Positions 7,823-14,668 of a stretch of DNA of 64,000 nucleotides are shown in pieces. How positions within the stretch are numbered: the first letter of the stretch is position 1; each line of letters starts with the position of its first letter. The notes beneath the pieces are model-generated. The model had not been told where the DNA came from. It worked only from the letters and a program-made list of their open reading frames with translations, and ran no database searches. The position numbers and the translations under genes are program-made. Source of the DNA: Alcanivorax borkumensis SK2 (GTDB taxonomy: Bacteria > Pseudomonadota > Gammaproteobacteria > Pseudomonadales > Alcanivoracaceae); contig NC_008260.1 in NCBI RefSeq assembly GCF_000009365.1, positions 779,501 to 843,500 on the forward strand, read 5' to 3'.

Positions 7823-9550
7823 ATGAAGAAAGCTGGGTTGTGGGTTGTGGTGGTGGTGATCGCCTTGCTGATCTTAACCGCGGTAGGGGTTCATCGTTGG
7901 TTTAATCCGCCGGCGCCGGCGGCCCAACTGTTCTTCAATGGTACGGTGCTGACCATGGACCCGCAGCAGCCAGTAGCAGACGCGATGCTAGTTAAGCATG
8001 GTGAAATCGTTGCGTTGGGTGAGGCCGAAGTGTTGCGTCAGCAGGTCAGCCGCGATGTGATGGTGATCGATTTGGAGGGCGGCACGCTAATGCCCGGGTT
8101 TATTGAAGCGCATGGATATTTCCCCGGTGAAGGGTTATCGGCAGTGGCGGTGGATGCTAACAGTCCTCCCATTGGCGATTTACACAGCATAGACACTTTG
8201 CTGGAGCGCTTGAGTCTTTTGGCGCAGCGTCGCTCAGAAGGGGTGCTGCTTGCCTACGGTTTTGACCACACGGCTATCGGTGAGCAACGTTACCCCACCC
8301 GCTCGGAGTTGGATTCAGTAAGCGAGACGCGACCGATTGTGGTGATGCATCGCTCCGGGCATTTTGGGGTCGTTAATTCCGCCGCGCTGAGCAGTATGGG
8401 GATCAAGGAAGATGTCACAGATCCTACCGGTGGTTTTTATGGGCGCGATGAAACCGGGCGGCTCAATGGCTTGCTAGCAGAAGCGGCGTTTTATCCAGTG
8501 CGTAGCAAGGCATTGGCGTTGGCAAGCATGGACCTTTTGAAGGTGTTGTCCCGGGCATCGCATATCTATCTGTCCCGTGGCATTACTTTTGCGCAGAATG
8601 GATTGGCAGACCCGGCAGCGATTCGAGCTTTGGAACCGGCGCTACAGTTCGGGCTGATTCCGCTGCGCTTGAGTCTCTGGCCTAACACGGAAGCGGAACA
8701 ACAGCGACAGTCTGGGAAACTCGACATTCCGGAGGGCGATCGTATTCACCTGGGGCCGGTGAAACTGGTCAGCGAGGGTTCGCTGCAAGGCTACAGTGGT
8801 TTTTTCGGCTCGCCGTATTATTCGTTGCCGGATGATTCCCCAGAGGACGATTTGGGGGGGGGCGCGTTATCTCAGCAGGCGCTTAATGATCAGGTGCAAC
8901 AGTTTCATTGCCAGGGCCGGCAGGTGGCCGTGCATGCCAATGGCCATGCCTCCATTGATCAGAGCTTGAATGCTATCGCCGGTGCACGATCGGCCTGCCC
9001 GCAGGTGCGAGTGCGGCCGGTGTTGATTCATGTGCAAATGGCCACCCCGGAGCAGCTGCAAAGAATGGTGGCGCTGGATGTGATTCCTTCTTTCTTCAAT
9101 GTCGATATGTCTTACTGGGGCGATCGCCACCAGGATATTTTCCCGGGGCAGGAGCCGGCACGGCAGGTAAGTCCGCTGGCACAAGCGGCACAAGCCGGCT
9201 TGCGCTTTACCCTGCATGCAGATTCCCCAATGGTACCGTTTGAGCCGTTGCAGCTGGTGTGGAACGCGGTTGAACGCAAGACCGCCTCTGGCGCTTTGTT
9301 GGGCCCGGCACAGGCAGTAGGCGTGGAGCGGGCGTTGCAAGCGGTGACAGTGGATGCGGCTAAACAGCTTGGGGTGGCCGATCAGGTGGGGCAGTTGCGC
9401 CCAGGAATGCGTGCGGACTTGGTTTGGATGGACCGGGATCCACGGGAAGCCATTGGTGACTGGAGGGAGATTCAGGTGCTAGGCACGTGGGTGGGAGGGG
9501 TGCGCCGCTACCCGAGCGGGCAGGCGGAGCGGCCAAGGTCAGCCATGTAG
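7823..9550 (+). CDS. Membrane-anchored amidohydrolase (YtcJ-like, amidohydrolase family 3)
   Basis: A 575-residue protein. An N-terminal hydrophobic segment (about residues 4-24, LWVVVVVIALLILTAVGV) anchors or exports it, and a metallo-dependent hydrolase barrel follows. Family motifs: LEGGTLMPGFIEAHG (first metal-ligand strand), VKLVSEGSLQGYSG (bridging lysine region), VAVHANGHASID, RPVLIHVQ and FTLHADSP (metal-binding Asp). It ends with the usual ADLVWMDRDP strand. The HxH motif reads H-G-Y instead of H-G-H, which is unusual (see findings). The ATG at 7823 follows GAGAGAGAGCG and gives the clean anchor. The substrate is unknown; relatives hydrolyse amides or ureides such as N-substituted formamides. 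Confidence 0.82.
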   Translation: MKKAGLWVVVVVIALLILTAVGVHRWFNPPAPAAQLFFNGTVLTMDPQQPVADAMLVKHGEIVALGEAEVLRQQVSRDVMVIDLEGGTLMPGFIEAHGYFPGEGLSAVAVDANSPPIGDLHSIDTLLERLSLLAQRRSEGVLLAYGFDHTAIGEQRYPTRSELDSVSETRPIVVMHRSGHFGVVNSAALSSMGIKEDVTDPTGGFYGRDETGRLNGLLAEAAFYPVRSKALALASMDLLKVLSRASHIYLSRGITFAQNGLADPAAIRALEPALQFGLIPLRLSLWPNTEAEQQRQSGKLDIPEGDRIHLGPVKLVSEGSLQGYSGFFGSPYYSLPDDSPEDDLGGGALSQQALNDQVQQFHCQGRQVAVHANGHASIDQSLNAIAGARSACPQVRVRPVLIHVQMATPEQLQRMVALDVIPSFFNVDMSYWGDRHQDIFPGQEPARQVSPLAQAAQAGLRFTLHADSPMVPFEPLQLVWNAVERKTASGALLGPAQAVGVERALQAVTVDAAKQLGVADQVGQLRPGMRADLVWMDRDPREAIGDWREIQVLGTWVGGVRRYPSGQAERPRSAM

Positions 9551-9556
9551 CCCCCG

Positions 9557-9591
9557 TTTGCGCAGAGCGCGGGGTCGGCGCTCTGCGCAAA
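9557..9591. terminator. Bidirectional hairpin between convergent genes
   Basis: Perfect 14-bp stem (9557-9570 / 9578-9591, TTTGCGCAGAGCGC) with a 7-nt loop, between the convergent amidohydrolase and small acidic protein genes. The A/T ends give weak U-tracts in both directions. Confidence 0.7.
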
Positions 9592-9607
9592 GCGCGTTGA
9601 ATTAGCG

Positions 9608-9820
9608 CTAGTGCCAAGTTCCTTCTAAATTTTCACATTGATCGAGGAATTCCTCGGCGCTCATTTCTATCGTGTTCGGGTCTAGGTGTGATGCCACTTG
9701 CTCTTTCAGTTGCCCGACCACTTTAGACATGACTGTCAGGGTTTCTTCCACCTGCTCAATCGTCTCCAACAGATCTTCGGCTTCTTGCTGGTAATCATCT
9801 CTGTCGTCGTAATCGCTCAT
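9608..9820 (-). CDS. Small acidic coiled-coil protein, unknown function
   Basis: A 70-residue acidic cytoplasmic protein. MSDYDDRDDYQQEAEDLLE is followed by a heptad-like helix (IEQVEETLTVMSKVVGQLKEQ) and a C-terminal segment IEMSAEEFLDQCENLEGTWH. The ATG at 9820 has an excellent AGGAGG six bases upstream, so the open frame further upstream is not coding. No signal peptide, membrane segment or known domain is recognised. It is probably expressed on its own, with a hairpin beyond its stop. Confidence 0.65.
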   Translation of the reverse strand: MSDYDDRDDYQQEAEDLLETIEQVEETLTVMSKVVGQLKEQVASHLDPNTIEMSAEEFLDQCENLEGTWH

Positions 9821-10533
9821 GCGAAGCCTCCTGCGGTTGGAATGAGCCTTGGTACGGGCTCGTCTCCATGTTGCCAATGATGATCACGTAAAACAAACGG
9901 CATTTCCCCGAAACTGCTGAAATTTTGAGCGCTTGTGATGAAAGGTCTCGGGATCTTCGCAGGCGACGCTGCGTTCTTTGGTGGTTGCTTACCTGGGGCT
10001 ACACCTTCTGCCGTCGTTTGAATTACCACGAGTTTCCGAGGCTCCGTTCAGGCAACAAAATGGCAATCACCACGGTATTTGAGTAGCAAGGGTTAGCTTG
10101 AAGAGTTCAAGGTTGAGTCCGTCTTTCAGGCTGCGGATCGTGGACATAGGGGCCTATCACCGTATTTACAGAATGGAATGTATTTAGTTTTAATATTAAG
10201 AAAAGTGATCAATTTTTCGCTATCTGTAAATCGACCCACAGAAGCATTCCTGCTGTTAGAACGCTAAAGCCACTTGGCTTTAATGCGCACCAGCGTGAAA
10301 GGGGGAATGCTGGTTGGTGAGATGAAAAACGCCTGGCACATTGAGCCAAGAGCGATCAAATGAAGGACAAAGCCGACACCACTATTGACGCGTTCAGACA
10401 TGAGCCACACGTCGATATACGCAAGAATGGCCATCCTCCAAAGCAACGGGGAGGAAATCGATCAGTAGCATGAACGGCTTGGAGTTAACTCAGTGCCATT
10501 CAGGCCAGCCCCCTTAAATTACCGCAGGCCAGG
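9821..10533. other. 713-bp region without a convincing gene
   Basis: It contains AT-rich DNA around 10160-10240. A minus-strand frame of 60 codons (10264-10446) encodes a hydrophobic peptide but lacks a well-spaced ribosome site. A plus-strand frame of 37 codons (10360-10473, MKDKADTTIDAFRHEPHV...) also has a poor ribosome site. I cannot support either as a gene; the region may be gene debris. Confidence 0.4.
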
Positions 10534-11097
10534 TCAGGGAAGCGGACGCTCCAGAGTAAAGGCACCGCGTAACTCACCGGTCTGGTACCCCCGGGCTTGG
10601 TCCTGCGGATAATGGGTATCCAGTGCCTGCGTCACCTCGGCGGACAGCTGACTGCCATGGCAGGCGAGGCAGGGCCCTTGAACCATGATCGGTTTCATGT
10701 ATCGCTGCACTGGCTTACCGTCACGGTATTCAGTCTGCAGCACCTCCAGGGAATCCGGCGAGGCTCCGGCATCCAGTTGTGCCTGGAAGGCTTCAAGCTG
10801 TTCGCGCTCCCAGGCATCCGGGGCATTATCCGGGTTGCGAATCTTCAGACTGGTGCGGGCCACAGCCCACTGGCTCTGTTCACTCACCTGTTCGGTAATC
10901 GGCATGGCGGACAGATTGCACACGTCAATGGCCGCCAGCGGTCCCCCTTCCTTCATGGACGCTATCAATGCCTGTTTGAGTGCCCCGCCCAGAGCCATGC
11001 TGGCCTGGCGCGCCTCTTCCCTGTCCGTGAGCGCATCAGCAACGCAAGGGCCAGCCATGAGCATTAACGCCAACCCCGTTACCCGTGTCCGTTTCAT
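10534..11097 (-). CDS. Periplasmic mono-haem c-type protein (DUF3365 family)
   Basis: A 187-residue secreted protein with a signal peptide (MKRTRVTGLALMLMAGPCVA, then DAL) and a single haem c attachment motif CLACH (about residues 143-147). The domain pattern (a CNLSAMPITEQVSEQ helix, TSLKIRNPDNAPDAWE, haem motif, RGAFTLERPL) matches DUF3365, a sensor-like haem domain also found fused to kinases. A free-standing copy could be an electron carrier or redox sensor. AAGGAG precedes the ATG at 11097. It is divergent from a peroxiredoxin, which hints at shared redox-responsive expression, but this is unproven. Confidence 0.8.
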   Translation of the reverse strand: MKRTRVTGLALMLMAGPCVADALTDREEARQASMALGGALKQALIASMKEGGPLAAIDVCNLSAMPITEQVSEQSQWAVARTSLKIRNPDNAPDAWEREQLEAFQAQLDAGASPDSLEVLQTEYRDGKPVQRYMKPIMVQGPCLACHGSQLSAEVTQALDTHYPQDQARGYQTGELRGAFTLERPLP

Positions 11098-11182
11098 CAC
11101 TGACTCCTTTTTCCTGTTGTCGTCTCGCTTGATTGTTGCCTTGCTGGTGTCGGCCTACATTCAGATTAAAAGTGAGCGACAG

Positions 11183-11200
11183 GGTTTATATATCTAAACC
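11183..11200. promoter_or_regulatory. Inverted repeat in the divergent haem protein/peroxiredoxin promoter region
   Basis: GGTTTA-TATATC-TAAACC lies in the 194-bp AT-rich gap between the DUF3365 gene and the peroxiredoxin. Position and symmetry suggest an operator, and the TATATA-rich core could double as a -10 region. Confidence 0.4.
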
Positions 11201-11291
11201 ATATAAGAATATATATTTCAGGAATACGGTCTCCCTTTTATGCTTTTTCTGCAAGCCCGGTCCCCCGCTTTTAATGCAAGGAGAGAGACCA

Positions 11292-11945
11292 ATGGAAGCC
11301 CCAGTACAGCAAACCCGCGGCCTGCCGCAGATCAATGAACCGGCCCCCAATTTCAACGCACTGACCACCGATGGCCAGAGAACCCTGGCAGATTATCGTG
11401 GTAAGTGGTTGGTGCTATTTTCCCGCCCGGCGGACTTTACCCCGGTGTGCACCACCGAATTCATGGCCTTTGCCAAGGCCGCCCCAGAATTTGCCAAGCG
11501 CAACGGTGAACTGCTTGGCTTGTCTATCGGCAGCATCCACTCGCACATTGCCTGGATACGCAATATCAAACAGAACTTCGGTGTGGAGATCCCTTTCCCG
11601 ATCATTGAAGACCTGAAGATGGAAGTGGCCAATGCTTACGGAATGATCCATCCGGGCGCAGCGGATACCTCTGCCGTGCGCGCCACCTTTATCATCGACC
11701 CTAATGGCATCCTGCGTGCCATGGTTTATTACCCGATGAGTAATGGTCGCTCCATTCCCGAATTCCTGCGCCTGCTAGAAGCACTGCAAACCAGTGATGA
11801 AAACGGCATCGCCACCCCGGAAGGTTGGCAGCCAGGAGACAAGGTCATCGTCCCGCCGGCCAAGACCGCGCAAGCGGCCAACGCCCGTGTAGAGTCAGGT
11901 GAATACGACTGCAAGGATTTCTACTTCTGCACCAAATCTTTGTAA
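11292..11945 (+). CDS. 1-Cys peroxiredoxin (Prx6/AhpC-TSA family)
   Basis: A 217-residue cytoplasmic peroxidase that reduces H2O2 and organic peroxides. The catalytic motif PADFTPVCTTEF holds the peroxidatic cysteine (about residue 50). The Prx6-type features RATFIIDPNGILRAM, YYPMSNGRS and the long C-terminal TPEGWQPGDKVIVPPA are all present. The C-terminus ends GEYDCKDFYFCTKSL with two extra cysteines, so a resolving cysteine may exist despite the 1-Cys-type core. The start is set by AAGGAGAGAGACC immediately upstream. A terminator follows. Confidence 0.9.
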   Translation: MEAPVQQTRGLPQINEPAPNFNALTTDGQRTLADYRGKWLVLFSRPADFTPVCTTEFMAFAKAAPEFAKRNGELLGLSIGSIHSHIAWIRNIKQNFGVEIPFPIIEDLKMEVANAYGMIHPGAADTSAVRATFIIDPNGILRAMVYYPMSNGRSIPEFLRLLEALQTSDENGIATPEGWQPGDKVIVPPAKTAQAANARVESGEYDCKDFYFCTKSL

Positions 11946-11961
11946 GCTGAGCAAAACGCCC

Positions 11962-11990
11962 AGCGCCACCATCCGGTGGCGCTCCTCTTT
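11962..11990 (+). terminator. Intrinsic terminator of the peroxiredoxin gene
   Basis: AGCGCCACC-ATCC-GGTGGCGCT hairpin (11962-11983) followed by a pyrimidine-rich CCTCTTTCTCC tract, 16 bp after the stop. Confidence 0.75.
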
Positions 11991-12234
11991 CTCCTTCTTG
12001 CCCTTCATTCAAGCTGAATCGCCAGAATCTGGCTGTCGGAAAATCGAGACTTCTTCATTATTCGCTCCTTGTGCGATCAAAGTAAAATTCTCTACTCAAA
12101 ACCTTGATTAATTTTCGGGGGGGGGTTACAGCTAATCGTGGACACAGGCAGTAATGAAGGGGCAAGAGGTGCGCTGTGTAGATTGTGGCGGAGCGTTGCT
12201 GAGGTGAAGTGTGAGGGCGTTTAGTTGCGCGTTT

Positions 12235-12342
12235 GCGGCTGCGAACGATCCTCTAATGGCAAGAAATCTGTAAGTTACTGATATAAAAAGAGGGCACGTT
12301 ACCGTCTAATGGCAAACGTGCCCTCTCTAATGGCAACTCACA
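12235..12342 (+). repeat. Orphan right end of an earlier related transposon
   Basis: From 12247 to 12342 this matches 14561-14656 base for base except one C/T difference. Similarity decays further left, to about 12235. It contains three CTAATGGCAA motifs (12253-12262, 12306-12315, 12327-12336), an internal 12-bp inverted repeat (12289-12300 / 12315-12326), and terminates ...CTCACA. No matching left end is visible between here and the peroxiredoxin, so the first element is a remnant or its left end has been lost. Confidence 0.75.
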
Positions 12343-12346
12343 CACT

Positions 12347-12440
12347 TGTGAGTTGCCATTAGAGGTATCACTCCACCTCTAGTAAAAACAATAACTTAGC
12401 GATTTCTTGCCATAGGTAAATCGCAGTTCTTGCCATAATA
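12347..12440 (+). repeat. Left end of the transposon with three transposase-binding-like motifs
   Basis: Inward from the tip: TTGCCATTAG (12353-12362), TTGCCATAG (12407-12415) and TTGCCATAA (12430-12438). The middle site extends to a roughly 27-bp match with the innermost site of the right end (TGGCAAGAAATC..TAAGTTATTG on the other strand). Spacing differs from the right end, as in Tn7. Together with the orphan end to its left it makes an 18-bp perfect hairpin (12325-12342 / 12347-12364). Confidence 0.75.
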
Positions 12441-12599
12441 AAAAGCACAGATCGCGCAACTACTTGAATTAGATAGCATAATTCAGAACTTCCAAAACGC
12501 TGAATAGCTGCGAATAGCACGCTTTGCTTGCGTATGAATATATAGTTTTCAGTATATTTATGGACTATAGCGCGCTTATCTGTGCCTATGGAAGAGTCG
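12441..12599. other. Non-coding interior of the transposon
   Basis: AT-rich DNA between the left end and the IS3-like remnant. I see no gene or clear RNA structure in it. Confidence 0.4.
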
Positions 12600-12795
12600 A
12601 AAGGAGAATTCAGAAATGGGGCCCAGTGAGTAAATTGGGCAATGCTCTGGCCTTGGGTAAAGTATAACCTTGATCTAGCACCAAGCGGGCTTGAACTCAG
12701 GAGTAAAGGAACGTCATTTCCTGGTCATCTGACACCTCGCTTAAGGTGATAATTTTACTACCTAAGTTGGTGTCCGGATTCATTAGATCACTACA
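12600..12795 (-). pseudogene. Decayed IS3-family 5' end with broken orfA
   Basis: Reading leftwards from 12795, TGTAGTGATCTAATGAATCC then GGACACC resembles an IS3-family terminus. After it, GAGGTG precedes an ATG (12728) that reads MTRK-stop-RSFTPEFK. That is the usual orfA start with an arginine codon turned into TGA (12714-12716). A shifted frame then reads LVLDQGYTLPKARALPNLL, again orfA-like, before homology is lost. The remnant starts one base after the NTPase stop codon. Family assignment comes from recognised peptide and end patterns, not a search. Confidence 0.55.
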
Positions 12796-12796
12796 C

Positions 12797-14500
12797 TTAT
12801 TGGCTTTCAGGGGGATCTGTATTGAGGCTGATTCCAAACCGTTTTGCTCGAAGTGCATTTAGTTTGCTCTCTTTTGCTATTCTGGTTAGAGCTTGGCGGG
12901 CATTTTGGGCTATCACTTTCTCGTTATCACCAATGTTAGCGATTCGCTCAAAGCGAAGGCAGGCTCGGATATAGCTTGGTAATTTCTCGCCTTTTGTTTT
13001 TTTAAAAATTTTGTAGTACTGCTCGGCCGTTGCCCGTGATAAAAGTATTATGTCTTCTCTTTTCCAAGCGTTGTTATTTACGAAAGTATCAAGGACTTGA
13101 TCTGGATCTCTGTCATCGTTGATTTTCTCGTGTTCCTCTTTGAATCTTTGAAGCAGGGTCTTGTCATTTACCCTTTCTGAAAAAGGGGTCGTGTCTAGAT
13201 CGAAGGTTTCTCTTTTGTCTTGAAATTCGGCTATGTATAGCTCGATGATTTCGTTGGCTTCTTTGTTGTAGCCAAGGTCTCTAAGTAAATCAACGGTTCC
13301 GTTAAGGTTTAATACGCTTATATGCTGGGGGTTCGTCTTAAAGCTGTTAAGTAAGGAGTCGATCAAATCTGATTCATTGTCTTCGAATGTGAAGTGATAT
13401 TTATTCCAGGCTTTTGATATTGAGGCTTCTGATTTTCGGGCTATAAATTTTTCGTTAATTTTTTCTGCTTCTTTTTTTAGGGTAGGCTTGTTGAAAACTC
13501 CCTTTTCAACAGCTTTGGCTATTTCAAGATCGAATGCATCTATATCTTTTAACGAGTAGCCTGACAGAAAGTCATTCCATGCGACTTCTTCTGCTGTCGC
13601 TTTGTCGTTCCCGATGCCCCAGAGTTTTCCGCCTATATTCTTTATGTAGTCGAATGGAGGAACGTCGGGGTTCCCTCCTTGGTAATATGAATATGAAAAT
13701 AATATTAAGCTGTGAAGCCCCTGATTTATTACCCCCGGTTCATAGTCGGAAAGTATTGAGGGAAGCTTTTCTGCTAGCCTGAGGATCTTTCTGATAATTC
13801 GTATGTTGTTTATGTTCAGTTTTGTTGTGAGTTCTGATATTTGTTCGCTGTTTGGTATGGATTCAGGTATGGCGATTTGGGCAGACTCTTTCGCTGAAGG
13901 GGAAAAAACGAGATCAATGTCGATAACCTTTTCTCGATATTTGTTAAGCTCGTTTTCTTCGTTATCACATAACGATTTGTTGTTTAATATCAAAACTATT
14001 TTGCAGTCTTTTTGTTCTTTGAGTAAAGAGACTAAGCCTAGTATGTCCTTTATTTTTAATGAATCACCTTTTCTTTCAATGTCATCAATGCAAATAAGTG
14101 TTTTTCTTAAAGATAGAAAGGATATGGCCTCAAAAACAGGGGAAAGGTCTTTGGCATAAGGGAGGCCTTGAATTGTGCGAACGGCCTTCCTTCCCAGTGA
14201 TTTACTGATTTTTTCCGTGCTTTTCCTGAAGGATTCTAGGCTTGGTTTATGGTTTATTTCCTTAACATCAACTACCTGTTCGAAAATTGAAAACTTAAAA
14301 TTTTCAAGTGAATTGATGCCAAACAAGGATACGTATGAGTAGTTGTCAAGTGAGACAGACTGTGATTCTGCGGCAGCAGTAAGAAAGGTATTCCAAGTAA
14401 AGGTTTTACCTACTCCCCAGTCTCCACGAATTGCCAGCACCTCGGGCGTGTCATCCGCCAAAAATTCTTGAATTTGTTCTTTTACTAATGCGATTGACAT
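12797..14500 (-). CDS. KAP/YobI-like P-loop NTPase, transposon cargo
   Basis: A 567-residue cytoplasmic protein with an N-terminal P-loop domain. Walker A is GDWGVGKT (residues 26-33), Walker B is LICIDDIER (135-143) and a sensor-like strand VLILNN lies at 169-174. These match KAP/YobI-type STAND-related NTPases. Residues about 200-567 are predominantly helical with no recognised effector domain and no obvious membrane segments. The gene is markedly richer in A/T and AT-ending codons than its neighbours, consistent with transfer. AGAGGAG precedes the ATG. KAP-type NTPases occur in several anti-phage systems, so a defence role is plausible but unproven, and no partner gene is present. Confidence 0.75.
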   Translation of the reverse strand: MSIALVKEQIQEFLADDTPEVLAIRGDWGVGKTFTWNTFLTAAAESQSVSLDNYSYVSLFGINSLENFKFSIFEQVVDVKEINHKPSLESFRKSTEKISKSLGRKAVRTIQGLPYAKDLSPVFEAISFLSLRKTLICIDDIERKGDSLKIKDILGLVSLLKEQKDCKIVLILNNKSLCDNEENELNKYREKVIDIDLVFSPSAKESAQIAIPESIPNSEQISELTTKLNINNIRIIRKILRLAEKLPSILSDYEPGVINQGLHSLILFSYSYYQGGNPDVPPFDYIKNIGGKLWGIGNDKATAEEVAWNDFLSGYSLKDIDAFDLEIAKAVEKGVFNKPTLKKEAEKINEKFIARKSEASISKAWNKYHFTFEDNESDLIDSLLNSFKTNPQHISVLNLNGTVDLLRDLGYNKEANEIIELYIAEFQDKRETFDLDTTPFSERVNDKTLLQRFKEEHEKINDDRDPDQVLDTFVNNNAWKREDIILLSRATAEQYYKIFKKTKGEKLPSYIRACLRFERIANIGDNEKVIAQNARQALTRIAKESKLNALRAKRFGISLNTDPPESQ

Positions 14501-14560
14501 TTGCGGCTCCTCTTTTCACTGGCTGGATGTTGAGGCGAAGGGTGGTGCGAGGCTGCTAAA

Positions 14561-14656
14561 GATCCTCTAATGGCAAGAAATCTGTAAGTTATTGATATAA
14601 AAAGAGGGCACGTTACCGTCTAATGGCAAACGTGCCCTCTCTAATGGCAACTCACA
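14561..14656 (+). repeat. Right end of the transposon, nrdB-proximal
   Basis: CTAATGGCAA motifs at 14567-14576, 14620-14629 and 14641-14650, ending CTCACA at 14656. It contains an inverted repeat of 12 bp (AGAGGGCACGTT / AACGTGCCCTCT). One base differs from the orphan copy at 12247-12342. The ACACT target repeat follows at 14657-14661. Confidence 0.8.
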
Positions 14657-14668
14657 ACACTCACACTG

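Larger units (their letters stand above)
12347..14656. mobile_element. 2.3-kb non-autonomous Tn7/Tn5053-like transposon carrying a P-loop NTPase gene
   Basis: The element begins TGTGAGTTGCCATTAGAG and ends with its exact complement (18 bp). It is flanked on both sides by the direct 5-bp repeat ACACT (12342-12346 and 14657-14661). Both ends carry three copies of the motif CTAATGGCAA or a variant, at unequal spacing. Terminal 5'-TGT/ACA-3', a 5-bp target duplication and multiple subterminal binding repeats are the established signature of the Tn7, Tn5053/Tn402 and Mu transposase class. No transposase is encoded, so movement would need one in trans. Cargo: one NTPase gene and an IS3-like remnant. 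It sits 12 bp from the nrdB stop. Confidence 0.85.

Noticed and set aside
10264..10446. 60-codon hydrophobic minus-strand frame
   Set aside because: GGAGG directly abuts one internal ATG with no spacing, and no family is recognised. Recorded only as part of the gene-free region.
12247..14656. Reading the repeated CTAATGGCAA units as a CRISPR array
   Set aside because: Copies are few, unevenly spaced, occur in both orientations and coincide with terminal inverted repeats and a target duplication, which fits transposon ends.
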